This document shows positions 50,701 through 54,090 of a DNA stretch of 64,000 nucleotides, in pieces. The stretch spans positions 10,982,555 to 11,046,554 of the forward strand of contig OX393569.1 of NCBI GenBank assembly GCA_947652115.1, written 5' to 3'. The notes beneath the pieces are model-generated. The model worked only from the letters and a program-made list of their open reading frames with translations. It searched no databases and was not told the DNA's origin. The stretch is from Blastomussa wellsi. Taxonomy: Eukaryota > Cnidaria > Anthozoa > Scleractinia > Plerogyridae. Each line of letters opens with the position of its first letter. Within the stretch, counting starts at the first letter, position 1. Both the position numbers and the translations under genes were made by a program.

Positions 50701-53154
50701 TATTGCGTGACACTTTAGTTATTGCGTGACATGTATATTTCTGTGACCATTAAAATTTATTTGAATTCAAATACTGTCTCCTCATTGGTTTATGGCTTGT
50801 GACGTTTTTGCTGACGCAATTTGCGGTTTAGAAAAGTCACGTGTTTGAAATACGATTGGTCCATTCAAATTATACTCGATTCTGAAAGGTCGGTTGTCAA
50901 ACCATACGCTCTTACTACTATCGAGTTGGAGGCTTATTATTAAACAAAGTCAGTTACTCTCCCCTCCACATTTGTTAAATGGTACCTTGTTTGTTACAAT
51001 GACGGATGGATGGAAAAAGTGTTGATATTTTAAAAGCTACATCAAAATTACTTTACAAAGAATTTAATTCCAAAAAGCAAACCCCTCCAACTGCCCAAAA
51101 GAAGCTGCAGCATAAATACCCCCAGCTAGAGGTGGAATGGACAAAGATCTATTCCCTTCCGTTTTTTGTTACAACAGAAACAAAGCTACGTGAATTTCAA
51201 TATAAGCTTTTGAACAATATTATTTTTACAAACGAAAAGCTTTTCAGATTTAAAATGATTGATTCACCTTCATGTAATTTTTGTAAAAAGGAAGTCGAAT
51301 CCCTCGAACATCTATTTTTTCACTGTAAGTGTACAGAGGCCTTTTGGCAAGCTCTTATATCTTGGCTTAGAAAACATAATTTTTGTGTAGAGACCATAAC
51401 GTTCATAACTATTTTATTCGGCGAGTTTAGAGAAAGTGAAGATAACATGATTTTAAATCACCTGATACTCATGGCAACGTTTTTTTATCAATAAAGGCAA
51501 ACTGAATAATATGGAACCATCATTAAAGGTTTTCGCAGCCAAGATTAAGATTGTCTATGACATAGAGCAACAAATAGCAGTCAAGCATAATAAGTTGACT
51601 AAACATTACAATAAATGGGAAAAACTTTTAAAGTGCACCTTACCCCAAAGTATTTTTTCGCTACAATAAACCATTGCACCAGATCGAAACGCGTTACACC
51701 TTTCGTTTCTCCTTTTTACTAAATGCGGACTATTTATAGCATTTAAAAGTTACGAAAAACTGTACGTTATTTGGTTCACAACCGAGTCAGAAGGGGCATG
51801 GGTCTATTCCTGGATTGACGTCACAAACTGATTTGCATGCAACGTTACATTGTATATTGTGACAGGAAATGTCCCTTTTGCTAACAACGCATATTGCGGG
51901 CTCGCAACATTCCATACTTTTCCTAATCTTGTACCGAGATCTTCTCAACCCTCGAGAGAGAACATCTAGTAAAAGCCGATTTTGCTTGCGACAAATGTGT
52001 CAGAAATCTGACACATGATGCCACTACGCATGCTCGACAATTTAAATGGATGGAAAGCTCACTCGTTACACCTAGGTCATCATACTTTCACATACAGGGA
52101 AACTCCAGTACCACGGTATTGAGATGGAGTTTTTTGAAGAAAAGAAGTTGACACTCATGTTTTGCTAATAAATTTAAGTCGTCAACGCAGCTGGAAAAAG
52201 CCGTGATAAAAAGAGCGCACGTTGTGATGGACGTGTATAAGCTCACCATACGCGTCAGCTTTGCGAAGTTTTCTAGACCTTTCTATACATCTTCTCTTTC
52301 ACATACATGTTTATTGACAACCGTTGGTACTTACAAGCTTGATAGTAAAACTATTTCTGTAGCTAATTAATTCACTTTAGAAACGTTTAAAAGAAGGAAG
52401 TGTTTTAATAGAATTTGAAGCTTTAAAAGCCGCCATATTTTCTTACAAGCTCACGTATGCAAGACAAAGTTTGTATTATCCGCACGCAAATGATGATGCA
52501 GTTCACTGACCAATCAGAATGGCGAACCGAGCGGACTTGGCCAGATGTTTCCTACAAAGTGAGTAAACATCTGTGTATGAGATTATACTTTTCGAACCGT
52601 GACGACACCTTCCACGTGAAAACATGGCTCCTAACTTTTTGGTCTTGGCGACAACTTTGGAAAATTTTGGAGCCAGATGGCTCCTTGAAAAAAAAGTTAA
52701 TTTCGTGCCCTGGATATATATGTATGGTTGTCGTTTTTTTAGTGCTTAGGATTATATGAATTATTTTCAAATACGTCATATAACTTCAGATAGTATTTTC
52801 TCAAATTGCCTAAAACCCATAGACCCTTTGCATAAATGATGCCTAACAATACTTTGTACATCCTTAGCCTCGTACTTATGTTTCTAGACAAAGGATTTTT
52901 CACATAAATGTGAGGCTTAGGATGTATTGTTAATCAAATTTTGGCACCATTTATGCAAGAGGTCTATGAAATTTGTAAAAACTCAATGAGCTTAAAATGT
53001 ACAAACTACGATGTTGATAATGTCTCTTGTCAGTACACGTACCTGGCAGTCTTCTCTTTGTAATCATATATCTGCACAGCTGCATTATGAGGCACTCTGA
53101 ATGTCACAACTCTGGTTTTGTTTCTTCCAAAGTTACTCCTGGGTTCTCTTTGTG
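11575..53154 (-). CDS. MVP: Major vault protein, C-terminal half (7 exons; 5' part outside window)
   Basis: This gene encodes the protein that forms the shell of the cytoplasmic vault ribonucleoprotein particle. Seven minus-strand exons, 53154-53043, 39401-39204, 19067-18926, 18497-18286, 17470-17227, 12056-11868 and 11706-11575, join in phase with GT-AG introns and yield 408 complete residues plus a stop. Read in order they cover the end of the last vault repeat ([12 protein letters not shown]), the SPFH-like shoulder ([44 protein letters not shown]), the Ala/Glu/Lys-rich cap helix and the cap ring ending [17 protein letters not shown]. These are diagnostic MVP signatures known from vertebrates. 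No disruption was found in any exon, so the gene looks functional. Introns are 13,641, 20,136, 428, 815, 5,170 and 161 nt and are full of transposons. The exons for the N-terminal repeats were not found up to 64000. The protein stops soon after the cap ring and lacks the longer tail of the human protein. Confidence 0.96.
11868..12056 (-). CDS. MVP: MVP exon: distal cap helix and start of cap ring
   Basis: The exon is 189 nt and 63 codons, phase 0 at both ends. It contains a helical segment ([19 protein letters not shown]), then [20 protein letters not shown] and PEMQ, which matches the cap-ring entry of other vault proteins. The acceptor is TTAAAAG, with a weaker pyrimidine tract than the other exons, and the donor is GTTTGT. 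Confidence 0.95.
13813..13960. mobile_element. MITE with GGGCC-CTGTTGTTCAAAGGC termini
   Basis: GGGCCCTGTTGTTCAAAGGC on the left pairs with GCCTTTGAACAACTGGGGCC on the right. The interior repeats ATCCAC(T/C)GGATAA motifs. I recognise it as a type widespread in cnidarian DNA. It is nested inside the 3.5-kb TTAA element. Confidence 0.8.
14358..14822. mobile_element. TIR element rich in CTCGAGACAACCC motifs
   Basis: The left end TACTCGAGACAACCCTCCCC pairs imperfectly with the right end GGAGGGTTATCTCGGGTACC. The interior repeats GTTGTCTCG, GGGACAACTT and TCATATAAACAC motifs in both orientations. It is also nested within the 3.5-kb element. Confidence 0.65.
16139..16638. mobile_element. 500-bp TTAA-flanked MITE related to the 3.5-kb element
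   Basis: The termini GTGCCAATGAAGTGAATT and AGTGTCTATGAAGTGAATT are inverted, with TTAA at 16135-16138 and 16639-16642. The sequence just inside, TCCAAAGTTTGAGA and CGATTTTACAAGC, is shared with the 12203-15722 element. It is therefore a short relative in the same MVP intron. Confidence 0.75.
17227..17470 (-). CDS. MVP: MVP exon: cap helix coiled coil
   Basis: The exon is 244 nt: one base completing Arg plus 81 codons. It encodes a long Ala/Glu/Lys/Gln-rich amphipathic helix (for example [20 protein letters not shown] and [20 protein letters not shown]) typical of the vault cap helix. The acceptor is CATTCCAG and the donor is GTAAGC. It ends exactly between codons. Confidence 0.96.
17767..18246. 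mobile_element. MITE in the 815-bp MVP intron
   Basis: Both ends read AGTTTCCAGAA-ATT-CAGC inward. Further inside, GGTATCAAACAAA-GCCCAAT is inverted at 17842 and 18150, so the arms are about 130 bp. The element makes up most of this intron. Confidence 0.75.
18286..18497 (-). CDS. MVP: MVP exon: end of shoulder, start of cap helix
   Basis: The exon is 212 nt, opens in phase 0 with [12 protein letters not shown], contains [20 protein letters not shown] and [14 protein letters not shown], and ends with AG of a split Arg codon. The acceptor is TTTTGCAG and the donor is GTAAAG. It is a clean match to the conserved hinge between shoulder and cap helix. Confidence 0.97.
18926..19067 (-). CDS. MVP: MVP exon: shoulder domain, middle part
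   Basis: The exon is 142 nt: one base completing Trp plus 47 codons. It carries [20 protein letters not shown] followed by [16 protein letters not shown] and FDDFHK. The acceptor is TTTAACAG and the donor is GTGCATTC. This is the most conserved MVP stretch in the window. Confidence 0.97.
19098..19785. mobile_element. Fold-back element interrupted by an about 390-bp insertion
   Basis: The first half (about 19098-19278, with GGACGGAGACAATCCAGTGA) and the second half (about 19672-19785, with GGTTGAAAAAGTGGCACGCG) look like parts of one coral-type repeat. The ends CAATTGAGTGCCGAAA and TTTTGACAATCAAAATG are inverted. The intervening DNA is unrelated and has no ends that I could define. Confidence 0.5.
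19925..20240. repeat. Dispersed repeat shared with 61735-61985
   Basis: AGTGCAGAGTGTTAT, AACTGAACATGTA, GAGGACACATTGTTGC and GCAAACTGGGAAACA occur in the same order in both places. It has no recognisable termini or gene. Confidence 0.6.
20430..20515 (+). repeat. Solitary copy of the ACGGTGGCCAATT repeat
   Basis: The same unit as at 1608-1700, with ATCTCTTTCCGGTGGCCAAT and ACCCAGTTGATAAAACC. Confidence 0.75.
20521..20905 (+). repeat. Tandem duplication, 225-bp period
   Basis: Two copies share TTTCTCTAAAC, ATCCAAAAACAT, AAGCGTAGTACAGATGTTAT and GCACGAAAATCCC, starting at 20531 and 20756. No coding potential is evident. Confidence 0.8.
21323..22226. mobile_element. 0.9-kb TIR element with TTTATACGTCG termini
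   Basis: The left end TTAGGCCCTGTTTATACGTC and the right-end complement TAAGGCCTAGTTTATACGTC match. The subterminal DNA is saturated with GAATTAAATTCG, CGTCGAAT and related palindromic words. hAT-type non-autonomous elements look like this, but I could not fix an 8-bp duplication. Confidence 0.7.
22230..23840. other. Intronic, no gene recognised
   Basis: A short GGTTTGGGTCTTGTTACCGA block at about 22301 is also seen, in variant form, at 27574 (GGTTTGGGTCTGGTCACCGA), so part of this stretch is repeat-derived. Nothing else is supportable. Confidence 0.4.
23844..23979. repeat. Long hairpin
   Basis: CATAGAAAGTGC, GTACGGATTATTATTCAC and CGCAAAACTTTGGAAA are repeated in inverted order on the right (TTTCCAAAGTTTTGCAAC, GTGAATAAAAATCCGTAC, GCACTTTCTATG). 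The loop is about 24 bases, CGCACTCGTTCGCTGCGCAC and flanking bases. It is probably a small fold-back MITE. Confidence 0.8.
25030..26826. mobile_element. Fold-back element with subrepeat-built inverted arms
   Basis: The left arm (about 25030-25368) and the right arm (26501-26826) are reverse complements over about 330 bp. Each arm is itself about seven head-to-tail units of about 42 bp built on AGCAAGAT--CAGAACGCAAT and ACAAAA. Inverted arms made of tandem subrepeats are the hallmark of FB-type fold-back elements. The centre contains a copy of the ACGGTGGCCAATT repeat and an assembly gap, so the internal content is incomplete. The open frames in the arms encode repetitive NSKI peptides and are not genes. 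Confidence 0.75.
26301..26500. other. Assembly gap (200 N)
   Basis: The 200 undetermined bases begin directly after a truncated ACGGTGGCCAATT repeat and end at the right arm of the fold-back element. The round number suggests a placeholder length. Confidence 0.99.
26920..27125 (+). repeat. ATTCCGA minisatellite and duplicated block
   Basis: Two blocks of ATTCCGAATTCCGGATTC followed by GGATTCCTGCTTTTCCA occur at about 26920 and 27070. The block as a whole is duplicated around non-repetitive DNA. Confidence 0.7.
27596..28265 (+). repeat. Tandem duplication, about 335-bp period, 2 copies
   Basis: AACAAGAAGCTCGAAGAGCT recurs at 27601 and 27938, and CGATCGGACAATGCG at 27734 and 28071. The copies differ by few substitutions. 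The plus-strand frame 27801-28049 is open in one copy but not conserved in the other, so I do not call a gene. Confidence 0.8.
28354..28671 (+). CDS. Orphan open frame, hypothetical
   Basis: A 105-codon frame has non-simple composition, including [40 protein letters not shown] and [13 protein letters not shown] recognise no family. It lies antisense within the giant MVP intron and could be a relic of a transposon exon or a chance frame. There is no clear start context. Confidence 0.2.
   Translation: MAVNCSFGTYSRSFYQLLEHYVSWAMANAKNPAKGRLGEALYEKYLRKSVQDLWSNKEDALGCKKMKKNFPDCCSSDIDSLLVYRTAENRNSRDLHCLYIVLFFF
28690..30140. other. Intronic, nothing recognised
   Basis: No supportable gene or repeat was seen. 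Short open frames here are weak and lack recognisable motifs. Confidence 0.4.
30302..30351 (-). repeat. 3' LTR, aligned 5' portion
   Basis: It starts TGTAATGAACAGCGG on the minus strand directly after the purine tract AGGGGAAAG and contains the TATA-like GTATAAGTATAG. It matches 37557-37606 at 47 of 50 positions. The LTR probably continues below 30302 through AATAAA (about 30265) to about 30165. Confidence 0.75.
30513..30914 (-). pseudogene. Ty3/gypsy integrase C-terminal tail
   Basis: A basic, low-complexity tail ([12 protein letters not shown]) runs to a terminal [16 protein letters not shown] and stop at 30513. Such RP-rich ends are usual in gypsy integrases. The central part of integrase between the core and this tail is missing. 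Confidence 0.65.
30915..31713 (-). pseudogene. Ty3/gypsy integrase (truncated)
   Basis: It has the HHCC zinc region ([20 protein letters not shown] then CTNC), and the catalytic core shows the first Asp in IVATDLF and the second in [11 protein letters not shown] stop falls just where the catalytic Glu is expected after KANGLV. There is a frameshift near 31390. Confidence 0.85.
31715..32891 (-). pseudogene. Ty3/gypsy reverse transcriptase and RNase H
   Basis: Upstream motifs include [32 protein letters not shown] and the catalytic-palm block [20 protein letters not shown], with [15 protein letters not shown]. The catalytic YxDD position reads DIDD near 32268 after a frameshift. The connection ([17 protein letters not shown]) and RNase H ([19 protein letters not shown]) follow, ending near 31715. 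At least one frameshift and one stop break it. Confidence 0.85.
32894..33228 (-). pseudogene. Ty3/gypsy aspartic protease domain
   Basis: The segment contains the active-site [11 protein letters not shown] and a downstream hydrophobic-Gly motif, GLLGL, as in retropepsins. It is the first pol domain after the nested element. The frame is open here but is separated from reverse transcriptase by a stop. Confidence 0.8.
33573..34448 (+). CDS. DIRS gag-like protein with CCHC zinc knuckle
   Basis: A 291-codon intact frame with a Lys-rich, helical first half ([14 protein letters not shown]), a Ser/Pro/Gly-rich linker and a canonical zinc knuckle, [14 protein letters not shown], at about residue 190. 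It ends in an acidic tail. It is the nucleic-acid-binding capsid-like protein of the element and overlaps the reverse transcriptase frame by 56 bases. Confidence 0.75.
   Translation: MKRQLDEPCNSQMSELKKIRFTEPRTFKKKGHEQQYKHNQQVKTVVSEAKDAVTSGKQDACIAKLNEGIELIDQRQKLILIADKLDEYGWKTIGEYLDNELADNDQDAKKMKKAEKKLRENLPKRNSASKAAKARSWSFKSTRAVGSTTISPLPSPFTFPSGNYTSRFSPTAGGTRHIGPFVGGSSQKRGTCFSCGKSGHWRNECPLLFVAQAQPDGKKLSNHFIDLCDSESMSGSNDAFEHDSEIDNRPLEKGDFLERECRPDSVRGRLKTYFGVERAHRSGSECNQRGL
34393..35091 (+). pseudogene. DIRS reverse transcriptase
   Basis: It contains [20 protein letters not shown], then [13 protein letters not shown], which holds the first catalytic Asp. A stop follows at 34786, then in the same frame [17 protein letters not shown] and FLDDGLG, which holds the catalytic pair. 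One stop and a later frameshift near 35085 break the frame. Confidence 0.85.
35092..35967 (+). pseudogene. DIRS RNase H and C-terminal region
   Basis: VVYSDASE precedes a stop at 35411-35413, followed by [10 protein letters not shown], then [24 protein letters not shown] and [15 protein letters not shown], giving the D, E, D and D pattern of DIRS RNase H. Downstream [11 protein letters not shown] and [19 protein letters not shown] are characteristic of these elements. A stop and a frameshift near 35455 disable it. Confidence 0.8.
36600..36892 (+). pseudogene. DIRS tyrosine recombinase, N-terminal core-binding part
   Basis: [20 protein letters not shown] and [17 protein letters not shown] resemble the SAM-like core-binding domain of tyrosine recombinases. 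The sequence ends at 36892 before the catalytic R-H-R-Y region, where gypsy gag sequence resumes. Confidence 0.6.
36893..37501 (-). pseudogene. Ty3/gypsy gag fragment
   Basis: From the ATG at 37501 the pieces show [18 protein letters not shown], then in other frames [20 protein letters not shown] (a gag capsid-type segment), MKDRIVLG and a zinc-knuckle-like [20 protein letters not shown]. At least two frameshifts and one deletion break it. It ends where the DIRS element begins; the next part of the polyprotein resumes below 33229. Confidence 0.65.
37557..37606 (-). repeat. 5' LTR remnant
   Basis: It begins TGTAATGATCAGCGG and carries CATATAAGTATAG. Homology with the 3' LTR stops abruptly at 37557, so the rest of this LTR up to the gag start has been deleted or has diverged. 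Confidence 0.75.
37620..38470. other. Intronic, nothing recognised
   Basis: Between the gypsy LTR and the short tandem at 38476 no gene was found. TAATTAATTAATTGATATTA at about 38425 is a short AT palindrome. Confidence 0.4.
38476..38516 (+). repeat. TTAGTGCTT short tandem
   Basis: Five imperfect copies of a TTAGTGCT/TTAGCGCC-type unit. Confidence 0.6.
38630..38865 (+). repeat. Retroposon 3' tail, duplicated, ending in ATT microsatellite
   Basis: Two adjacent copies share AATGTAGTTTTGTAGGTTTA, TTGTTGTTA, AAGCGCTTTTG and CCATTGGGAATT. The second ends with GCGCTCTATAAATATTGTAT and TATTATTATTATT. Such CGCTATATAAAT plus ATT-repeat tails are typical of LINE/SINE 3' ends in marine invertebrates. 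Confidence 0.65.
39204..39401 (-). CDS. MVP: MVP exon: shoulder domain, first part
   Basis: The exon is 198 nt, with acceptor TTTACAG and donor GTAACT. It encodes VVFGPELV, a Pro/Lys-rich loop, [10 protein letters not shown] and [14 protein letters not shown], the characteristic start of the MVP shoulder. It ends with TG of a Trp codon that is completed by the G opening the next exon 20.1 kb away. It stands alone between two transposon-filled introns. Confidence 0.96.
40577..41145 (-). pseudogene. Virus-like element protein of unknown function
   Basis: This long open frame contains [38 protein letters not shown] and [20 protein letters not shown]. The alternation of aromatic and polar residues in short beta-like stretches is compatible with a structural (virion-type) protein, but no family is recognised. 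At its 5' side it runs directly into the integrase relic in another frame, so a deletion has probably joined two genes. It stops at 40577. Confidence 0.45.
41146..41831 (-). pseudogene. Retroviral-type integrase relic, interrupted
   Basis: From the start near 41807 the frame has a Lys-rich opening, [20 protein letters not shown], a helix-turn-helix-like [14 protein letters not shown] and the core beginning WVADLVEV, which carries the first catalytic Asp. It breaks after LLIVLDV at about 41509. About 300 bases of foreign DNA with a hairpin follow, and the core resumes at about 41212 with [14 protein letters not shown]. The second Asp and the Glu are absent. Similar integrases occur in Polintons and related transposons. 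Confidence 0.7.
41345..41502. mobile_element. Fold-back MITE inside the integrase
   Basis: GATATATCAAACACTCGAGA, CTGTTTCATCGGATATCC and AAACACCTCG are repeated in inverted order at the right, with arms of about 55 bp and a loop of about 40. It lies within the foreign 41213-41508 segment that splits the integrase; the true ends of the insert are unclear. Confidence 0.75.
41844..42080 (-). CDS. Small Cys-containing protein of the virus-like element
   Basis: A 78-codon frame starts [20 protein letters not shown], with a Cys-x2-Cys pair, and ends with CDCRS. Its start lies about 90 bases downstream of a CCATATAAGGC TATA motif. It is unrecognised and could be an independent small gene or the 5' end of the integrase gene. 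Confidence 0.4.
   Translation of the reverse strand: MEEKIRWTTVCDLCDEVWSRFDENIELPYGIECVPLDLFDQVDVACNAFRLVPFVMWLKNSNMQRNGTTSYIECDCRS
42170..42180 (-). promoter_or_regulatory. TATA-type promoter, leftward genes
   Basis: CCATATAAGGC on the minus strand lies about 90 bases before the ATG at 42080. The same ATATAAGGC core occurs before the leftward gene at 44711. Confidence 0.5.
42341..42350 (+). promoter_or_regulatory. TATA box of the GRF gene
   Basis: TTTATATAAA lies 35 bases upstream of the ATG at 42385, in the gap between divergent genes. The short distance implies a very short leader, a common arrangement in viral promoters. Confidence 0.55.
42385..43422 (+). pseudogene. GRF-type zinc-finger protein, two frame breaks
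   Basis: The start at 42385 opens an acidic N-terminus ([11 protein letters not shown]), followed by a Lys-run linker. After a frame break at an A8 run (42558-42565) the frame continues with [19 protein letters not shown], a Cys/His patch ([17 protein letters not shown]) and a GRF finger. The finger has [11 protein letters not shown], then [17 protein letters not shown], with the Cys pairs and terminal Trp-Ala-Asp typical of this ssDNA-binding finger. A second break near 43140 separates the C-terminal part ([10 protein letters not shown] to GLTDQE). GRF fingers occur in nucleases, topoisomerases and large DNA viruses. The role here is probably in DNA replication or repair. Confidence 0.65.
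43437..43941 (+). pseudogene. Exonuclease-like (RNase H fold?) protein, one frame break
   Basis: The ATG at 43437 begins ILDLEGFF, which looks like the Asp-x-Glu motif of DEDD exonucleases. A T7 run (43458-43464) shifts the frame; the continuation has [32 protein letters not shown] and [14 protein letters not shown]. It ends with a Cys/His cluster, [19 protein letters not shown]. The function is inferred from the first motif and general layout only. It could be a proofreading-like or RNA-directed nuclease of the element. Confidence 0.4.
44143..44711 (-). pseudogene. Hypothetical leftward protein with C-terminal Cys/His cluster
   Basis: The ATG at 44711 starts [20 protein letters not shown], followed by a helical Arg-rich segment ([20 protein letters not shown]). 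The frame breaks at an A8/T8 run (44437-44444) and continues with [14 protein letters not shown] and HNAHHEKF, a possible zinc site. A TATA motif lies about 80 bases upstream. No family is recognised. Confidence 0.4.
44787..44797 (-). promoter_or_regulatory. TATA-type promoter of the 44711 gene
   Basis: GTATATAAGGC on the minus strand lies 76-86 bases before the ATG at 44711. It shares ATATAAGGC with the motif at 42170-42180. Confidence 0.5.
44934..45200 (+). CDS. Cys-module array: N-terminal segment with LAEE motif
   Basis: The ATG at 44934 opens [15 protein letters not shown] and [13 protein letters not shown] at 45036 interrupts, and the same frame continues with [20 protein letters not shown], ending at 45200. 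The second part resembles the F-box-like LP-EL---IQR-AD segment of the downstream modules (3-5), so it is probably a diverged first module. The TGA means either a short spliced-out piece or decay. Confidence 0.35.
45209..45394 (+). CDS. Cys module 1 (LDPCESC)
   Basis: [20 protein letters not shown] is the module core seen again at 45700, 46150 and 46540. [11 protein letters not shown] at the end matches the VDRI/IDKF segment of the later modules. Only the second half of a module is present here. It would belong to one zinc-binding repeat. Confidence 0.45.
   Translation: MLDKSKTEFGTWELIHLFLDPCESCDLFLSHYAEKTNETGDIVNQDTLYCDLDRIPFTKTK
45430..45592 (+). CDS. Cys-rich segment between modules
   Basis: The frame contains [20 protein letters not shown] and [14 protein letters not shown]. 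It has a Cys-x2-Cys pair but not the LD-x-C-x2-C core, so it is either a diverged module or a linker. It is in another frame than its neighbours. Confidence 0.3.
45616..45882 (+). CDS. Cys module 3 (F-box-like motif plus LDQCSHC)
   Basis: After an acceptor-like CTTTTCATCGCAG the frame reads [20 protein letters not shown], an LP-x-E-[IL] motif like an F-box start. [20 protein letters not shown] and a short basic tail follow, to a stop at 45882. It shares the order W-x2-LP-x-E, IQR-x-AD, YW and LD-x-C-x2-C with modules 4 and 5. Confidence 0.5.
   Translation: MISHWDILPVEIQQKIQRKADRLMIETKRKFKYWFNLKVVLDQCSHCGFFIDMRHRIDEEGNFKRNRFVVKSYSNFWSLQIFKSHLGH
46042..46410 (+). CDS. Cys module 4 (F-box-like motif plus LDPCIYC)
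   Basis: It is preceded by TTTCTATTCACAG, an acceptor-like sequence. The frame reads [49 protein letters not shown], a Trp/Lys/Leu-Pro segment ([12 protein letters not shown]) and [11 protein letters not shown]. It is strongly similar to module 5 at both DNA and protein level, so the pair arose by tandem duplication. Confidence 0.55.
   Translation, partial: GMGVNPWDQLPDELKPIIQRQADQIMINIIHHLPYWPALFTSLDPCIYCHSFIHYHSMEKPPSCLWLKSRLPWHYYTTEGRYVSAFYVDRIENKNRIKPESTWIHCYCIGNHVLSSNFSHTP
46432..46794 (+). CDS. Cys module 5 (F-box-like motif plus LDPCIHC)
   Basis: It is preceded by TTTCTGTTCGCAG. The frame reads [62 protein letters not shown] and [10 protein letters not shown], ending [10 protein letters not shown]. 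Acceptor-like bases lie exactly 75 nt before the internal MINIIHH in both modules 4 and 5, so each module may be an exon. Confidence 0.55.
   Translation, partial: EAGANHWKLLPDELKRIIQREADQIMINIIHHSPYWDALDSTLDPCIHCNTFIFTCGTGYCPLSLWHKCTLPCYYFANDGYVTEFYIDKFKQADLQRTREVLKNHSELKKWRYMRKPHIY
46899..47561 (+). CDS. N-terminal domain or leader protein of the PolB gene
   Basis: The first ATG is at 46899; an acceptor-like TTGCAG lies at 46878-46883. The protein has [58 protein letters not shown] and [20 protein letters not shown], then a long Lys/Arg run. Comparable domains precede PolB in virus-like elements of animals, from general knowledge. It overlaps the polymerase frame by about 150 bases; the last 50 codons are probably an out-of-frame extension. 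Either one frameshifted gene or two overlapping genes would explain this. Confidence 0.55.
   Translation: MNEAAREWERGFDFILTPHVDRRLRRFDLHHRNYTARLAQHGGALVNLDRAILPGQIKEALQRSINKQILEDSEVRPDDHLLININSNRLKNAYHFRQVRVRDWRNNTLIARTVLEELSRLLNSNENFRMDDTLNLNISHIKATGMGSGRPRLKLGTEHIEKLLNSEPKRNGRKKKKEKEKSGRHSAKRRTSHFCDLGCRSHARKRNSRTQFDLRHDLEQ
47410..49981 (+). pseudogene. Family-B (protein-primed type) DNA polymerase, broken in several places
   Basis: From the ATG at 47410 the 3'-5' exonuclease motifs are seen: Exo I WDAEAM (47488-47505), Exo [13 protein letters not shown] (about 47654) and Exo [12 protein letters not shown] (48009). The polymerase motifs are [10 protein letters not shown] (about 48680), [14 protein letters not shown] (about 49238) and C YFDTDS (49535-49552). 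Extra Cys-rich insertions ([15 protein letters not shown]) sit between. Length and motif spacing fit the DNA_pol_B_2 group of Polintons, adenoviruses and linear plasmids. Breaks are a T5-run shift (47857-47861), a shift near 48240, a deletion near 49665 that removes the segment before LRGFSL, and a TGA at 49872-49874. All catalytic motifs are nonetheless intact. Confidence 0.85.
49965..50600 (-). pseudogene. Second, different PolB fragment (palm region), leftward
   Basis: The minus strand carries [40 protein letters not shown] and [13 protein letters not shown]. After a shift there is a degenerate motif-B-like NAGYDRF block, [19 protein letters not shown], and an [11 protein letters not shown] segment followed by GFFVYQYAK in another frame. 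These are the hallmarks of the region around motif B in another DNA_pol_B_2 lineage, distinct in sequence from the plus-strand polymerase. Exonuclease motifs and motif C are absent. At least three frame breaks occur, including one at an A3 run (50544-50546). It meets the plus-strand polymerase tail to tail. Confidence 0.6.
50655..50730 (+). repeat. TTATTGCGTGACA short tandem
   Basis: Three spaced copies of GTTATTGC(A/G)TGACA lie just outside the virus-like block. Confidence 0.6.
51006..51669 (+). pseudogene. LINE ORF2 C-terminus (L1/Tx1 type)
   Basis: The frame starts inside a LINE ORF2 and shows [20 protein letters not shown], then a zinc-binding region [18 protein letters not shown], then [16 protein letters not shown] frameshift at a T7 run (about 51480-51486) leads into the final [15 protein letters not shown] segment, with a stop at 51669. 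It is a 5'-truncated insertion, the usual outcome of target-primed reverse transcription. It may belong to the same family as the fragment at the right edge of the window. Confidence 0.8.
51675..52815. other. Intronic, nothing recognised
   Basis: The LINE 3' UTR may extend a little past 51669. Beyond that, no gene or clear repeat was seen. Confidence 0.4.
52818..52968. mobile_element. MITE with CATAGACC termini
   Basis: CATAGACCCTTTGCATAAAT on the left pairs with TTTATGCAAGAGGTCTATG on the right. Further inside, CATCCTTAGCCTC pairs with GAGGCTTAGGATG. It lies 75 bases downstream of the MVP exon at 53043. Confidence 0.8.
53043..53154 (-). CDS. MVP: MVP exon: end of last vault repeat
   Basis: The exon is 112 nt: two bases completing a codon, 36 codons, then AG of a split Arg codon. 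It contains [20 protein letters not shown], which matches the conserved segment just before the shoulder domain. The acceptor is TTTCTAG and the donor is GTACGT. The split Arg codon is completed by the first base of the exon ending at 39401, across a 13.6-kb intron that contains the virus-like element. Confidence 0.93.
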
Positions 53155-54090
53155 CTAGAAAGCAACAACTAAAATGTTAAAATGTTAGTATTACCTCAGC
53201 AAGTTTTCTGAACCAAATAAACCCCTTTCTGATATAGAGGAAACAATCATTTGAATGGGAGATAAAGGAGAAAGGGTGGAGCTGGGGAGAGGTGGAGAAA
53301 TTAGAGAAGGACAAACAACACTGGCGTTCACTGGTAATGGCCTACTGTGCCGACACACAAAGCGGATTAAGTAAGTGATATGTATACAGAACATAGATTT
53401 ACCGTGTGTTTTACCTAATGCACACTGTCAGGTGTTCTGCACACCAGGGTCTGGGTTGGCTGTTTTTTTTTTTTTGCAGAGGAACCTCATTAATTAACAC
53501 AGGAATTAATTAACGTTGATGACATCATAGGCTATGGACTTCATCTCATGAATAAAACACGCTGGATTGTCATTATCTTCCCCTATTTTATTTGTAAATA
53601 AAGAAACAATAGGCCCATCAATCCTTGACATTTCTTTTTTATGAGAAAACTTAATCCTAACCAAAGACGTTCAAAAGTGTTTCCTCCTCCTCCTATACCT
53701 CCCCTTCCCCCTCCTCAATGGAGACTTTAAGCAAATCACTACACCTGGCACTGCTACAGCTGCCACAAGTAAATAAGACACTGCATGTACGTCAGTTGCA
53801 TCCAGGCGTACCCTCAAATCTGTCTATGTGGGCTACTACGTTTGGGTTTATTTCGCTTAACTGGCCCTTTTCAACATACATCTCGGCATTTTAAGAGTTC
53901 CAATGGATAATATATCCTTCAAAGTCAATTTCAGTCAAAAATTGTCTCAAGGTTGCCACTCATAAGCTTGTAAATCCATATTATAAATTCCACTTATATC
54001 AAACTCTGCCAGTCCCAGAGGAGGCAGTGGAATATTAGCAATAGGACAGGGATCTATATTGCATTTTTGAGTTATTTTTAAAAAAAAAAT
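53155..54090. other. Upstream of the last visible MVP exon, nothing recognised
   Basis: This is a continuation of an MVP intron. A T11 run and CCTCC-rich tracts are the only features seen. No further MVP exon was found. Confidence 0.4.
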
